DNA of 64,000 nt from Palaemon carinicauda (GCF_036898095.1 NC_090750.1:83699447-83763446), one strand, 5' to 3'. Positions 1 through 13,377 are shown, counted from the first letter of the stretch. Notes: generated from the sequence alone by a model not told the origin. Program-made: numbers and translations.

Positions 1-63
1 TTATTTTTTTTTCTTTTTTATAATTTTATATTTTTTTTTACATTTTTTTTTCTTTTCTTATTT

Positions 64-899
64 TCAATTTTCATCACTTTCACTCGATTCGGTCTTTCTT
101 TTCTTTGCTCCACTTACTTTCTTTTCATCATGATCACTAGATCGTTTTAGTAGAGATTTTTTAAAGAAACTATCGAGTGAAAGTGGCTTAGTACGGCTTT
201 TGAGGATTTTTCTAAAATGAGTTAAACAAACATCATCGAACTGCGCAACTACACGGCAAACCTGAAGTTTCTGTGGGTGATGCTTGTCGATGAAGTCAAC
301 CACGTGTTGATGATATGCCAACATCTGTCTTATTTCCGCTGTACCTAAGATTTGGCCTACCTCCTCGGACTCCTCCGACTCATTCAACTGCACTTGGAAC
401 TCATCATGCTGCATGGCTTGCAGCTCCTTGAGTTCCTCGGTGGTGAGCTCTTCATGATGCTCATTGACGAGTTCGGTGATGTCATCTTCATCCACCTCCA
501 GACCCATGGACTTGCCAAGGGATACAATCTCTTTGACGTCTTCCTCGGCGGCAACCACAGGTTCATTCTCGGGGCCAAAACCTTCAAAATCTCTGGGAGC
601 AACAGCATCAGGCCTAAGCTTCTTCCAAGCTGAATTCAGGGTCCGACGAGTTACTCCCTCCCAAGCCTGATCTATGATCTTTAAGCAGTGCATGATATTA
701 AAGTGGCTCCTCCAAAATTCACGCAAAGTTAAGTTGGTGCTTTGCATGACATTAAAGCACTGCTTAAATAAGTGCTTGGTGTACAGCTTCTTAAAATTAG
801 AGATGACTTGCTGGTCCATGGGCTGGAGGATAGGGGTGGTATTCGGTGGAAGATACAACACTGATGAATTTGCATTCGTCGATGATATCATCTTCGAGT

Positions 900-933
<34 letters not shown>

Positions 934-1683
934 GAGCGGGTGCATTGTCCAAACAAAGCAAGAACTTCAAAGGCAAATTCCTCTACTGAAGATACTTCTT
1001 GACAGCAGGGCCAAAAACTATGTTTACCCATTCCACAAAGATATGCCTAGTAACCCAAGCCTTAGAATTAGAACGCCATAGAACATGTAGCAGGTCTTTA
1101 CTAATTCTATGTGCTTTAAATGCCCTAGGGTTTTCGGGATGGTAAACTAATAAATGCTTAATTTTGCAGTCCCCGCTGGCATTGGCACAAAGCGCAAGAG
1201 TCAACCGATCCTTCATTGGCTTATGTCCAGGCATTTTCTTCTCTTCGGGGGTAATGTATGCTCAACTAGGCATCTTTTTCCAAAACAGACCGGTTTCATC
1301 ACAGTTGAACACCTGCTGCTCTACGTAGCCTTCCTCCGCCACGATGCTTTTGAACTTTTTAACAAAGTCTTTAGCAGCCTTGGTGTCCGAACTCGAAGCT
1401 TCTCCATGCCGAACAACTGAATGAATCCCGGTCCGTTTCCTAAATTTCTCGAACCAACCTCGAGACGCCTTGAATTCCTCCGTCGTAGGATCGGCTGAAC
1501 TCTCCCCCCCCGGTCACCCCCTGTGCCCGCCGCCTTCAAGTCACTGTAGATAGCGCTGGCCTTCTCACAAATGATCGTTTCAGTGATCGTATCGCCAACA
1601 ATCTCCTTGTCCTTGATCCATATTAACAAAAGGCGTTCCATCTCTTCAAGGGTAGGACCCATGTTTAGGGGTATGGCTAACGG
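64..1683 (-). pseudogene. Tigger-like DDE transposase, broken into several frames
   Basis: A DDE-superfamily transposase that would cut and paste the surrounding transposon. From N to C it shows a segment near 1683-1530 rich in LEEMERLLLIWIKDK, a first catalytic Asp in NCDETGLFW near 1280-1320, a central part at 983-1234, a second catalytic Asp in LLCLDNAP near 952-975, and a C-terminal part at 64-900 with PPNTTPILQPMDQQ holding the third Asp. The C-terminus is acidic and Lys/Ser-rich. All three catalytic Asp residues can be seen, but the frame changes several times and a run of 31 G interrupts the coding sequence after the second Asp. The helix-turn-helix is missing and a LINE interrupts the upstream end. 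Identification is firm; function is lost. Confidence 0.85.
902..932 (+). repeat. 31-nt poly(G) homopolymer inside the transposase relic
   Basis: An uninterrupted run of 31 G sits inside the Tigger coding sequence just after the LCLDNAP motif. It shifts the frame between the two halves of the transposase. Such runs can also arise from sequencing or assembly slippage, so the exact length is uncertain. Confidence 0.9.
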
Positions 1684-3913
1684 CATGTCTGATCATTTTT
1701 TGGTGGAAGGAAAATTAGTTGTAGCAAAAGAGTGGGGGAATAGAGTAGGTGGATGTAAAAGGGAGCTAGTGAGGGTTGAAGAGCTAATAAAACCGGGGGT
1801 AAAAAGTAAATATCAGGAAAGGTTGAAAATGGCATATGACGAGGTGAGAGTAAGAGAAACTGGTAATTTAGAGGAGGAGTGGAAGTTAGCAAAAGAAAAT
1901 TTTGTTGGGATTGCAAGTGATGTATGTGGCAAGAAGGTTGTTGGAGGCAGCATGAGAAAGGGCAGTGAATGGTGGAATGAAGGAGTGAAGGTAAAAGTGG
2001 AAGAGAAAAAGAGGGCTTTTGAAGAATGGCTGCAGAGTAATAGTATAGAGAAGTATGAAAAATATAGAGAGCAAAAGGTGGAAGTAAAGCGCAAGGTACG
2101 TGAGGCAAAGAGGGCAGCTGACCTGAGGTGGGGTCAGGGACTGGGTCAGTCATATGAAGAGAATAAGAAGAAGTTTTGGAAAGAAGTGAAGAGAGTAAGG
2201 AAGGCCGGCGCAAGAATTGAAGAGACAGTGAAAGATGGAAATGGAAGGTTGTTAAAAGGAGAGGAGGCAAGGAAAAGGTGGGCGGAATATTTTGAAAGTT
2301 TGCTGAATGTTGAGGATGATAGGGAGGCAGATATAATTGCTGTTCCAGGTGTTGAGGTGCCAGTGATGGGAGATGAGAATGAGAGAGAGATTACAATAGA
2401 GGAAGTGAGGAGAGCACTAGATGAAACGAGAGTAGGAAAAGCATCTGGTATGGATGGTGTGAAAGCTGAGATGTTGAAGGAAGGGGGTGTGACTGTACTT
2501 GAATGGTTGGTTAGATTGTTTAATGTGTGTTTTGTGTTGTCAATGGTACCAGTAGATTGGGTCTGTGCATGTATTGTACCACTATATAAGGGTAAGGGAG
2601 ATGTGCATGAGTGTTGTAATTCAAGAGGTATTAGTTTGTTGAGTGTAGTTGGAAAAGTGTATGGTAGAGTACTGATTAATAGGATTAAGGATAAAACAGA
2701 GAATGCAATCTTGGAAGTACAGGGTGGTTTTAGAAGAGGTAGGGGTTGTATGAATCAGATTTTTACAGTTAGGCAGATATGCGAGAAATATTTAGCAAAA
2801 GGTAAGGTGTATGCTGCGTTTATGGATCTGGAGAAAGCATATGATAGAGTTGATAGGGAAGCAATGTGGAATGTGATGAGGTTATATGGAGTTGGTGGAA
2901 GGTTGTTGCAAGCAGTGAAAAGTTTCTACAAAGGTAGTAAAGCATGTGTTAGAATAGGAAATGAAGTGAGCGATTGGTTTCCGGTGAGAGTGGGGCTGAG
3001 ACAGGGATGTGTGATGTCGCCGTGGTTGTTTAACTTGTATGTTGATGGAGTGGTGAGAGAGGTGAATGCTCAAGTGCTTGGACGAGGATTAAAACTGGTA
3101 GACGAGAATGATCATGAATGGGAGGTAAATCAGTTGTTGTTTGCGGATGATACTGTACTGGTAGCAGACACAGAAGAGAAGCTTGACCGACTAGTGACAG
3201 AATTTGGAAGGGTGTGTGAGAGAAGGAAGTTGAGAGTTAATGTGGGTAAGAGTAAGGTTATGAGATGTACGAGAAGGGAAGGTGGTGCAAGGTTGAATGT
3301 CATGTTGAATGGAGAGTTACTTGCGGAGGTGGATCAGTTTAAGTACTTGGGGTCTGTTGTTGCAGCAAATGGTGGAGTGGAAGCAGATGTACGTCAGAGA
3401 GTGAATGAAGGTTGCAAAGTGTTGGGGGCAGTTAAGGGAGTAGTAAAAAATAGAGGGTTGGGCATGAATGTAAAGAGAGTTCTATATGAGAAAGTGATTG
3501 TACCAACTGTGATGTATGGATCGGAGTTGTGGGGAATGAAAGTGATGGAGAGACAGAAATTGAATGTGTTTGAGATGAAGTGTCTGAGGAGTATGGCTGG
3601 TGTATCTCGAGTAGATAGGGTTAGGAACGAAGTGGTGAGGGTGAGAACGGGTGTTAGAAATGAGTTAGCGGCTAGAGTGGATATGAATGTGTTGAGGTGG
3701 TTTGGCCATGTTGAGAGAATGGAAAATGGCTGTCTGCTAAAGAAGGTGATGAATGCAAGAGTTGATGGGAGAAGTACAAGAGGAAGGCCAAGGTTTGGGT
3801 GGATGGATGGTGTGAAGAAAGCTCTGGGTGATAGGAGGATAGATGTGAGAGAGGCAAGAGAGTGTGCTAGAAATAGGAATGAATGGCGAGCGATTGTGAC
3901 GCAGTTCTGGTAG
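1684..3913 (+). pseudogene. LINE family A reverse transcriptase ORF, N-terminally truncated
   Basis: This is the longest uninterrupted copy of the LINE polyprotein. It starts in the final motif of the endonuclease (SDHFLV), has a basic coiled linker, then the RT: GKASGMDG in the fingers, FMDLEKAYDRV with the first catalytic Asp near 2820-2850, LRQGCVMSPWLFN near 2995-3030, and LLFADDT with the paired catalytic Asp near 3138-3155. The C-terminal part contains RWFGHVERM and a GRPRFGW segment, typical of RTE/Jockey-like LINEs. The enzyme would nick target DNA and reverse-transcribe its own RNA in place. The frame is open upstream to about 1571, but that part is Tigger sequence read antisense. 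No start codon, most of the endonuclease or ORF1 is present, so it cannot retrotranspose alone. Confidence 0.88.
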
Positions 3914-4171
3914 GCCCTGCTGCTTCCTCCGGTGCCTTAGATGACCGCGGAGGTAGCAGCAGTAGGGGATTCAGCATTATGAAGCTTCATCTGTGGTGGA
4001 AATGTGGGAGGTTGGGCTGTGGCACCCTAGCAGTACCAGCTGAACTCGGCTGAGTTCCTGGTTAGGCTGGAGGAACGTAGAGAGTAGAGGTCCCCTTTTT
4101 TGTTTTGTTTCTTGTTGTTGTCGTCTACCCCCCAAAATTGGGGGAAGTGCCTTTGGTATATGTATGTATGT
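1684..4171 (+). mobile_element. Non-LTR retrotransposon (LINE family A), copy 1, 5'-truncated
   Basis: A LINE whose sequence begins abruptly inside the end of an apurinic-endonuclease domain (SDHFLV), runs through a full reverse transcriptase and ends in a 3' UTR with a (TATG)n tail at about 4153-4171. It interrupts the Tigger element. Shortly before the tail is the palindrome CCCCAAAATTGGGG, found in every copy of this family in the window. Five copies or fragments share the 3' end: 1684-4171, 4653-4763, 8826-10245, 10320-10957 (minus) and 62660-64000 (minus). The clade is not settled; the RT and C-terminus look RTE/Jockey-like. Confidence 0.88.
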
Positions 4172-4442
4172 ATGATTACGAAACACAGAAAACAACACGT
4201 GAAAAAGGAAGATAAAAAACACTGTTAATATCTGAGCGAATAGAGAACAACCACACGATGCGCACGAGATGAGAGGACTGATCAAGGTGACGTTCGATTG
4301 GCGTCCCTCCGATGTGCTGCCGTCTAGCGGCGTCAACACTTAACCACGGTTAACGCTTTCGAGAAAATTCCACGCGTACGCGTATTGTTTACTTCGTATG
4401 TTGGAAAATTCGTATGTTAGGACGTATGTAGAGGTTCCACTG

Positions 4443-4634
<192 letters not shown>

Positions 4635-4652
4635 AGTATATCTATAACTAGG

Positions 4653-4893
<241 letters not shown>

Positions 4894-4905
4894 AATTTTC
4901 TCACT

Positions 4906-5420
4906 ATCTTTATTTAGTTTTAGGATTGCTGCACTTGCTGTATAGATGTTTTCAAGTGTTCTACCATAAGATTCATCTATTCCTTGTCATTGAAGGGCTT
5001 TCATTACTGCTGAAGTTTTGACAGAATCAGAAGCTTTCTCATAATCTATAAATACCACACATAGTGGTTTGTCATTGATATTTCAATTAGCTGGTTAATT
5101 ACATGGATATATGTTGTGGAATACCCACTTCTAAAACCTGCCTGCTCTCTTAGTTGATTAAAGTTTAGCTGTTTTTCTATTCGGTCTAATATGATCTTTG
5201 TAAATATTTCATATATTACAGAGTAAACTTATATGGCCGTAATTTTGCAGGTCTTTAGTGTCTCCCTTCTTGTGAATTAGTATAATGATAAAGTTTTTCC
5301 AAGCTGTAGGTATAGTGCATTCTTGCAGACATTTTGTATAAAGTTCAACCAGTTTTACTACTATGAAATCTCCATCTATTATTAAATCAATTGTTAGGCC
5401 ATCTTTTCTCAGCATTTTAG
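4906..5420 (-). pseudogene. RTE-like LINE reverse transcriptase fragment
   Basis: Read on the minus strand from about 5415, the frame gives IPTAWKNFIIILIHKKGD, then after interruptions LREQAGFRSGYSTT (about 5140-5160), and VFIDYEKASDSV with the first catalytic RT Asp (about 5025-5070). These are the consecutive fingers and palm motifs of RTE-clade LINEs (FIDYEKAFDSV type). The YADD box and both ends are missing and there are stops, so this is a dead fragment unrelated to LINE family A. Confidence 0.75.
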
Positions 5421-6284
5421 CAGCTTTTAATTACTATAGCCAAATTAGCCTATAGGTAAATTCTTATATAGTTTGTCTGCTTAACTACCTTGGCAAAAAC
5501 CAATTTACTCCCCAAAACTGTGACCAAATCACCATTAAATTCTGGAACAAGATAGTGATTCAATACATTTGTACTGTATTTAGTTAGAATATCAATTCCT
5601 TATTAACAAATACAATACAGTACTTAATGAATCTATAGAAAATATATCTAAGAAAATTTCTGCATTAAAATATTATTAATTAAAATTTTTAAAAAGTATT
5701 TGAAGTTGCAGTAATTATAACAAATTTTGTTTGCAAGTATAAATTACACATACTGTACATAGGTTCACAATATGACAATGATGAATCAATGAGCCGTACA
5801 TTTACTGATGTGCCGCTTTCAGGAATTATATCTTAGCATCTCAAATTATTTTGCCCCATTTTTTCATCGGAACAATCTGTACTGTCTTTAATTATTTTAC
5901 GGAGTTTTCATTACATAAAAATTGATGACACGAGTTGACAAGGGAAGTAAAGTAAGAAGGCGTCTATTTACCTTCTGTTAGCATAAGTATTTCATAAAGT
6001 GATGGGAGATTTCCCCCATTATACTCAAGATTAGAACATGACTCACAAATTTAGATCTTGATTTGTACAGTAACTGGTTAGAATCATTCAAAATCAGTTG
6101 GATTGGGCTTCTTCTGCTTTACGTCCTACAATGTTTAGAACGGTTTAATTTCCAAAATGAGAAAATTGCGTTTCTATAGATATTTTTTAACCTTGCTTGA
6201 GTGGCCCTTAAGTTTCAAATACAGTACTGTATATCAGTTTAAATTCGAGACCATTTTTAAAATTCCAAAAATTACTGGAAGACT
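5421..6284. other. AT-rich non-coding sequence
   Basis: I see no coding exon, RNA gene or clear repeat here. It lies in the intron downstream of the last recognisable MARF1 exon, or beyond the gene. Confidence 0.5.
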
Positions 6285-6599
6285 TTAACCCTTTTACCCC
6301 CAGGCTATTTGGAAATTTCCAACCCTTAACCCCCAGGGGGTTATTTTTTTCCCAGCACATTTTGCAGTATATTTTTTTTTTAAATTGCTCTAACAGCCTT
6401 AATTTTTGTCATAGAGAGGTCAGGTTGGTCTCATTCTCTTGGAAAATGCCTGAATTTTCTCAAAAAAAATTATCAAAAATATGAAGAAAAAAAAAAATTT
6501 ATAGCATTTTTTTGCAAGGACGTACCGGTACGTCCATAAGGGTAAAGGGATGGCTTTTGTGAAACGTACCAGTACGTCCTTTGGGGGTAAAAGGGTTAA
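6285..6599. mobile_element. piggyBac-type MITE with TTAA target duplications
   Basis: A 307-bp non-coding element (6289-6595) bounded by TTAA at 6285-6288 and 6596-6599. Its terminal inverted repeats begin CCCTTTTACCCCCA on the left and end TGGGGGTAAAAGGG (with one difference) on the right. TTAA duplication plus CCCTTT termini is characteristic of the piggyBac superfamily. Near the right end are two copies of a palindromic motif: ACGTACCGGTACGT at about 6521-6534 and ACGTACCAGTACGT at about 6564-6577. There is no transposase, so movement would need one supplied in trans. Confidence 0.85.
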
Positions 6600-8825
6600 A
6601 GATTAAAACACACCCTTTCACAACCGATAAGGACTTTTGCCCATTATGAATACGGTATACATGTCTAAAAGGTAACCTCACTGTCTTTCAATTTTAAAGG
6701 AATCTTCAGACAAAAGTTATTCAAATTCATCACAACAAATTTAAGATACTCTTTCAAACCACCCACTCAACTGAAGGGCTTTTACCTCATGTTTTAATTT
6801 CTTTACATAAACAAAATTGTAGCCTTGTCTATATACCATAATCAAACTACTTCTGTATTACACAATCTTTTGCTTATTCTTTCAGAACACTACGGTTTTC
6901 ACATAAATTTCTGATCAGTTAGTCAAGCTAGAAAAATCTATCACTGTAAATTATGCTTTTACCCCTTTCCCTTGTAGAGGAATTCAGATTCATGTAGAAT
7001 TCATAAAGAGAAAAGAAACAAGAGAGAGGATTTACAGTATACTTTCTACTTAATTTATTATATTCCAAAAATAGGAAATAATTAAAAATTTTATATTTGA
7101 AATTATTTTATCCAGTACAAAAGAATAAATTGTTATTAGATAAGATTTCATAACTCAAGATATTTACAAAGTCAGTCATTTTAAGTCAATACTTTTTACT
7201 CTACGTACTATTGTAATACTGTAACAAATTGATCGAATAATCTTTACATATATCAGCTCTTACTTGTTAAAATACTCTTCTTTTTAATTGTTGGTAATAA
7301 AATGTTTATATTTGAAATTTCTTAATTTTTTTTTGTCACTTTAAACAAATGATATTCAAAGTAACTACAAACTTTTACTGTACGGCTGCAACTTTATCCC
7401 CTTCATTACTGCCATTAAGTCTGGTCTTATTTAATAATCAGAAGATTAAAGACAAGTTGTTTAGGACTGGAAAGGTTAATCAGGTATCAGAGCAAAGGGA
7501 GATGTAAAAGTACATACAGTATAGGCTACACGTACGATGAGTTCGAATGCTGTTAGTCAATCTGGCAAAAACAATGATCACTTACGAGTGTTACATTAGC
7601 TAATTATGCTATAGTGTGTAGTAATAGTACTGTACACATATTAAAGTAATAAACACTACAGTATCAACGAGTGCTGTAAGATAGGCAAGACAGTGTTTTG
7701 TCTTTACTGTACGTATTACAATCATGTACGTATAAGTGTGGCAATGACTAATGTTATGTGTACCGTAGTCTTACCATGTACGTAGTACACTTGTGTACAT
7801 GTACTGTATTCTTACTGAAATGTGTTAATTCTTCTTAACACAATACTTATATTGTGATAGAAACCAAGTAAAAACAATATTAGGTAGTACGATGGGTTAC
7901 TTAGTGTGCTAGTCAACAGCATATAGGCAATGCAGTTGACATTAAGGTAGTACGTTAGCAGTTCATTTTCTACAGTGTCTAGTCTAAAGGTTGTTTTATG
8001 CATGGCTATCTCCCCTATATAATAGAGTAAGCGTCTGGCTATACAGCATATATAAATATATATTTCTTTCCTGTCACACTCAGGAGGGAGAGGAAGTAGT
8101 CCTACTATATTGAGGGGGTACCCTGAGAGGTACACTTGGAAAGAACACTCTCCCACAAATTGCTGAACCAGCAATTGTAATTAGAAAAAGGGGAAGGGGT
8201 GGGAAGGGTTGAATCTGTGCATATGTAATGTACAGTATATCTATCTACACATTCAGAATTCATTATTGACGACTCGGGTACATTAGTATAAAATATTCAT
8301 ATCTATTAACTTATTTACTTACAAATAAAGTACAGTAGTCCTGTATACATTATTTTACAATTTTCTTTGACTTAAATGTAGGGCAGTAGTAGCAACAGTT
8401 CCCACATTTCTTGCTAATGTTTTCTGGTGCTGTCTTCAGTTTGTTTTGATATGGATAATATGGCCCATGCCTGAAGTACAGTAATCTTTGTTTTTGTGAA
8501 TTTCATTTTACATTCCTTAATTATACTACTTTGCTTTCGTGAGTTTTATTTAATCTACATTCCCTAATTATGTCATTCTAAGGTGAAAAACAAAACTGCA
8601 TAAATCTTAGCTGCTCGTTTCAATGTTACTTACATGTTTGGTATAGATGGTAGGACTATAGCCTATAGAATTTGGTATAATTTTGCTTGATTTTATGCTT
8701 CAGGAAACTTTTTGCTGATAAACAGATTATTGGCAGTACCAGACACCCCTTGGCCCCTATTAGTCTATTACTGCGAGGTTTAACTGTCCATACATTAATA
8801 AGATTCCATTTGAAGTATTTGTATA
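6600..8825. other. AT-rich non-coding sequence
   Basis: I see no convincing exon or mobile element. A 120-codon open frame at 7812-8174 (minus) has no recognisable motif and looks like chance. The continuation of the first MARF1 RRM was looked for on the minus strand and not found. Confidence 0.5.
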
Positions 8826-10243
8826 TATATGAATCAGATATTTACAGTTAGGCAGATATGCGAGAAATATTTAGCAAAAGGTAAGGTGGTGTATGTTGCG
8901 TTTATGGATCTGGAGAAAGCGTATGATAGAGTTGATAGGGAAGCAATGTGGAATGTGATGAGGTTATATGGAGTTGGTGGAAGGTTGTTGCAAGCAGTGA
9001 AAAGTTTCTACAAAGGTAGTAAAGCATGTGTTAGGATAGGAAATGAAGTGAGTGATTGGTTTCCGGTGAGAGTGGGGCTGAGACAGGGATGTGTGATGTC
9101 ACCGTGGTTGTTTAACTTGTATGTTGATGGAGTGGTGAGAGAGATGAATGCTCGAGTGCTTGGACGAGGATTAAAACTGGTAGACGAGAATGACCATAAA
9201 TGGGAGGTAAATCAGTTATTGTTTGCGGATGATACTGTACTGGTTGCAGACACAGAAGAGAAGCTTGGCCGATTAGTGACAGAATTTGGAAGAGTGTGAG
9301 AGAAGGAAGTTGAGAGTTAATGTGGGTAAGAGTAAGGTTATGAGATGTACGAGAAGGGAAGGTGGTGCAAGGTTGAATGGAGAGTTACTTGAGGAGGTGG
9401 ATCAGTTTAAGTACTTGGGGTCTGTTGTTGCAGCAAATGGTGGAGTGGAAGCAGATGTACGTCAGAGAGTGAATGAAGGTTGCAAAGTGTTGGGGGCAGT
9501 TAAGGGAGTAGTAAAAAATAGAGGGTTGGGCATGAATGTAAAGAGAGTTCTATATGAGAAAGTGATTGTACTAACTGTGATGTATGGATCGGAGTTGTGG
9601 GGAATGAAAGTGATGGAGAGACAGAAATTGAATGTGTTTGAGATGAAGTGTCTAAGGAGTATGGCTGGTGCATCTCGAGTAGATAGGGTTAGGAACGAAG
9701 TGGTGAGAGGGAGAACGGGTGTAAGAAATGAGTTAGCAGCTAGAGTGGATATGAATGTGTTGAGGTGGTTTGGCCATGTTGAGAGAATGGAAAATGGCTG
9801 TCTGCTAAAGAAGGTGATGAATGCAAGAGTTGATGGGAGAAGTACAAGAGGAAGGCCAAGGTTTGGGTGGATGGGTGGAGTGAAGGAAGCTCTGGGTGAT
9901 AGGAGGATAGATGTGAGAGAGGCAAGAGAGCGTGCTAGAAATAGGAATGAATGGCGAGCGATTGTGACGCAGTTCCGGTAGGCCCTGCTGCTGTCTCCGA
10001 TGCCTTAGATGACCGCGGAGGTAGCAGCAGTAGGGGATTCAGCATTATGAAGCTTCATCTATGGTGGATAATGTGTGAGGGTGGGCTGTGGCACCCTAGC
10101 AGTACCACCTGAACTTGGTTGTGTCGCTTGTTAGACTGGGAAGAACGTAGAGAGTAGAGGTCCCCTTTTTGTTTTTGTTTCTTTTGTTGATGTCTGCTAC
10201 CCCCCAAAATTGGGGGAAGTGCCTTGGTATATGTATGTATGTA

Positions 10244-10245
<2 letters not shown>
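8826..10245 (+). mobile_element. LINE family A, copy 3, 5'-truncated and frameshifted
   Basis: Closely similar to copy 1 from the NQIFTVRQIC motif onward. It begins just after a short TATATAT run. The RT palm (FMDLEKAYDRV, LRQGCVMSPW, LLFADDT) lies in 8829-9299 and the C-terminal part (RWFGHVERM) in 9286-9981. A small deletion near 9290-9300 shifts the frame between them, and a 9-base deletion near 9378 removes part of NVMLNG. The 3' UTR and (TATG)n tail end near 10245. It is not functional. Confidence 0.88.

Positions 10246-10326
<81 letters not shown>
10238..10326. repeat. (TA)n microsatellite between two LINE tails
   Basis: A TA array sandwiched tail-to-tail between the (TATG)n end of LINE copy 3 (plus) and the (CATA)n end of LINE copy 4 (minus). 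Confidence 0.93.
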
Positions 10327-11113
<787 letters not shown>

Positions 11114-11146
11114 GAGAAAAGAGAAAAAATCTTGACAAAAACTTAC

Positions 11147-11316
11147 CGGGATGCTAACTCGGGTGTCTGGAAGGTTATAATAGCACGATCATTCCTAACA
11201 CGCCCAACCTTACCACCACAATTTGCTGACAACATGCTTAGTCGTCGACGAACGGCAGTATCTTCCACAGTTTCTGGTAGGTTATACACTATTATACTTC
11301 TTCGTAGATTAGTTGG
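11147..11316 (-). CDS. MARF1: MARF1 exon: first half of RRM 1
   Basis: A 170-nt exon. The acceptor is CTAG before 11316 and the donor is GTAAGT at 11146 downward. It enters in phase 0 and leaves in phase 2. Its 56 codons begin [17 protein letters not shown], an RNP2-like beta strand (IIVYNLP), then [14 protein letters not shown] and [17 protein letters not shown]1 proteins have the same succession (VYNLP, then SDNCGGKV, then an AILRF strand). The other half of the RRM would be in the next exon, which I could not find in the remaining 11 kb. Confidence 0.85.
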
Positions 11317-12234
11317 CTAGGGTAATAGAAGGAGAAAAAGATATTAGATGGGGCAGGAAGGGCATATCAAATATTTTACTTATTCCAAAAAACATTGTGA
11401 ACTATTTTTGTCAATAACTTCAGTTTCTTAGATAGCGCCATTGAATGACTACTGGTATGCAACACTCATAACTGTCTATGGATAATAAATTTGCAGCTGA
11501 CACTTGTTGCAAGTGTAAGTACTAATTATTAAGAAAAATTATGCATTCTAAAATTTATGATATAATTGTATTACGTACGCGAATATAAGCCCCTATTTAC
11601 TTGGTTTGCTCCAGTCAACACGTCAAATCATAAGTTGGCAAACTAAAAGCTGAATACTTGTGTAAACCAAGAAAACAAAATGTTTTTTGATGATTGATTA
11701 ATTGAATCACAACATCAAAGGTTATAGAGTCATAGATGACTATACAGTTTATCTACTTATTTTCATGGTTAGTGATGGATGAGACTTCTAGTCATTACGT
11801 AAAATCCTCCATATTACTAATCAGGAATCAGAGACTTATTCTACATAAAGGAGCTGAAAAGAGGACACTTAGTATTGCAGTGCCCTAAGAGGGTAGTATC
11901 TATGAAACTTAATTGACGAAATTTGGTTCCCATTCAAAACAAAGCATAGAAGGTAATAGACAGGCCTGCGTATATGAAAACAGACCACTGCCTAACACCT
12001 TTTGTCTGAAAAAAAAACTAGCTATGAAAAAAAGCTTCTAACCAGTCTATAAACTACTTATGTAGGAATATATATTGTCTTCCTCCACAATGTCTATATT
12101 AATTCTATTAAATTTTTTAGTTCCATATATGCCATATACAACTTTTCCCCTTTACACTCCAATTTTGTAAACGACTGTTTTACTAAAAAAAACTCTTGAT
12201 AAACACACCATCTTATTTGTCTAAAATCATTCTC

Positions 12235-12640
12235 AATCAAAATCATACCATAGACATCCCCTGCAATATTTTACTAAATAACACCATATCCATTTAATTT
12301 TTACAGTTCCATTTTTCACTTTACCTTTACTGTATACAACAAATGAACCATTCCTCTCACCTCCAACATTAAAACTTTCCCTCATCCAAATACAGCTTAT
12401 AAACATTGTTTGGCCACTCAGTAACATTGTCCCTATCATACTGCAGCATGTCCATTGTAAGTCCCATCATCTCTTGGTATCTTTCTGTTTTTCAACTTCA
12501 TAATCACCCTTCTTACATCGACAATCAGATTAACAAGCATTCTCAACTTTTTGATAACCCTTTCCAATCTTGCATCACTCAACCCTTTCCAATCTTGCCT
12601 ATCCTCCAAATTCAAGATATCTTCAGAATACTGTATTCAA
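12235..12640 (-). pseudogene. Degenerate LINE reverse transcriptase fragment
   Basis: The minus strand around 12640-12440 reads VDVRRVIMKLKNRKIP, matching the EVRRA-MKLKNGKAPG region at the start of a LINE RT. Further on, with stops, come EWPNNVYKLYLDEGK-like and YTVKVK-like stretches, resembling the next fingers motifs. Many frame breaks mark it as old. It sits in the 1.9-kb MARF1 intron (11317-13250), where I see nothing else. Confidence 0.55.
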
Positions 12641-13250
12641 TTTATTTTTCTCTGATGGATTCTGTTTCCAAGTGATATGTTTAAATTTAAACATTCATAA
12701 AAGTGTTAACCCTATACTCTAATGCAAATAGTTTGCTAAATTCAGTTGAAAACCATAATAAAAACTAAAACTAGTACTCAGAAATTCAACATTTTCAAGA
12801 GAAAGGAAAATCCAAAAGCATGTACTTTGTGAGAGAAACGAATCCTGTGACATCTGTTAAACATGTTAATCCTTTGCACACAAAACACTTGCTAACAACT
12901 TCCAGTCACACAAAACTTTAATGATAAGTTTAATTATTCATACAAATAGTTCAAACAAGTGCACAATAACAACTTGAATGTCAATCAAATTTGATACAAC
13001 AAAATGTAGTCGGAAGCACAACTAACAACGAATAAGAAAGTCAACATATTAAAGATCTTGAACATAGATAAAGGACTCTCCTTTAGAGGGAAGGTGTATA
13101 CTGGTTTTGACAGATATTTAGTTCTAAAATCGTCTCCCTTTAAGGTGGAGTGTCTGCTTTAGTAAAATTTAAAGGTTTATCATTTTCTGAATACTAACAG
13201 CTCTATTGAGAAGTAAAAATAATCTCATGAAATAATATGGATCTCTTCAC

Positions 13251-13377
13251 CTTAGATTTGGCACTCCTTTGGGGAAGTTCCTGTGTGACTTCAGAAAATA
13301 ATGCAGTCTCGTGAGCACAAAGCTTTAACGAATCCTGAGCGTGAGCATTGTGAACCAGCACTACACGGAGATTTTTC
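13251..13377 (-). CDS. MARF1: MARF1 exon: end of NYN domain
   Basis: A 127-nt exon. The acceptor is TTCCAG before 13377 and the donor is GTGAAG from 13250 down, a non-canonical sixth base but a valid GT. The first base completes an Arg codon begun in the upstream exon. The next 42 codons read KNLRVVLVHNAHAQDSLKLC and onward, matching the last strand and helix of the MARF1 NYN domain (IILVH, then a Leu/Ala-rich helix, then a region with ELPQR). It ends in phase 0. Confidence 0.85.

Larger units (their letters stand above)
1..4442 (-). mobile_element. Tigger/pogo-type DNA transposon, split by a LINE insertion
   Basis: The minus strand carries a Tigger-like (pogo, Tc1/mariner superfamily) transposase reading from about 1683 down to 64. 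The distal end is at 4442: on the minus strand it reads CAGTGGAACCTCTACATACG, typical of Tigger terminal repeats, followed outward by TA at 4443-4444, the expected target duplication. The other terminus lies beyond position 1; the first 60 bases are T-rich. A 5'-truncated LINE (1684-4171) splits the coding part from the noncoding end at 4172-4442. No CENP-B-type DNA-binding helix-turn-helix could be found, so the N-terminus is probably lost. The element is inactive. Confidence 0.8.

Noticed and set aside
1571..1683. The upstream part of the LINE copy 1 open frame as LINE protein
   Set aside because: This stretch is the Tigger transposase read on the opposite strand; the LINE begins at about 1684.
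7812..8174. A 120-codon open frame (minus) as a gene
   Set aside because: No motif, no splice context and an AT-rich composition; likely chance.
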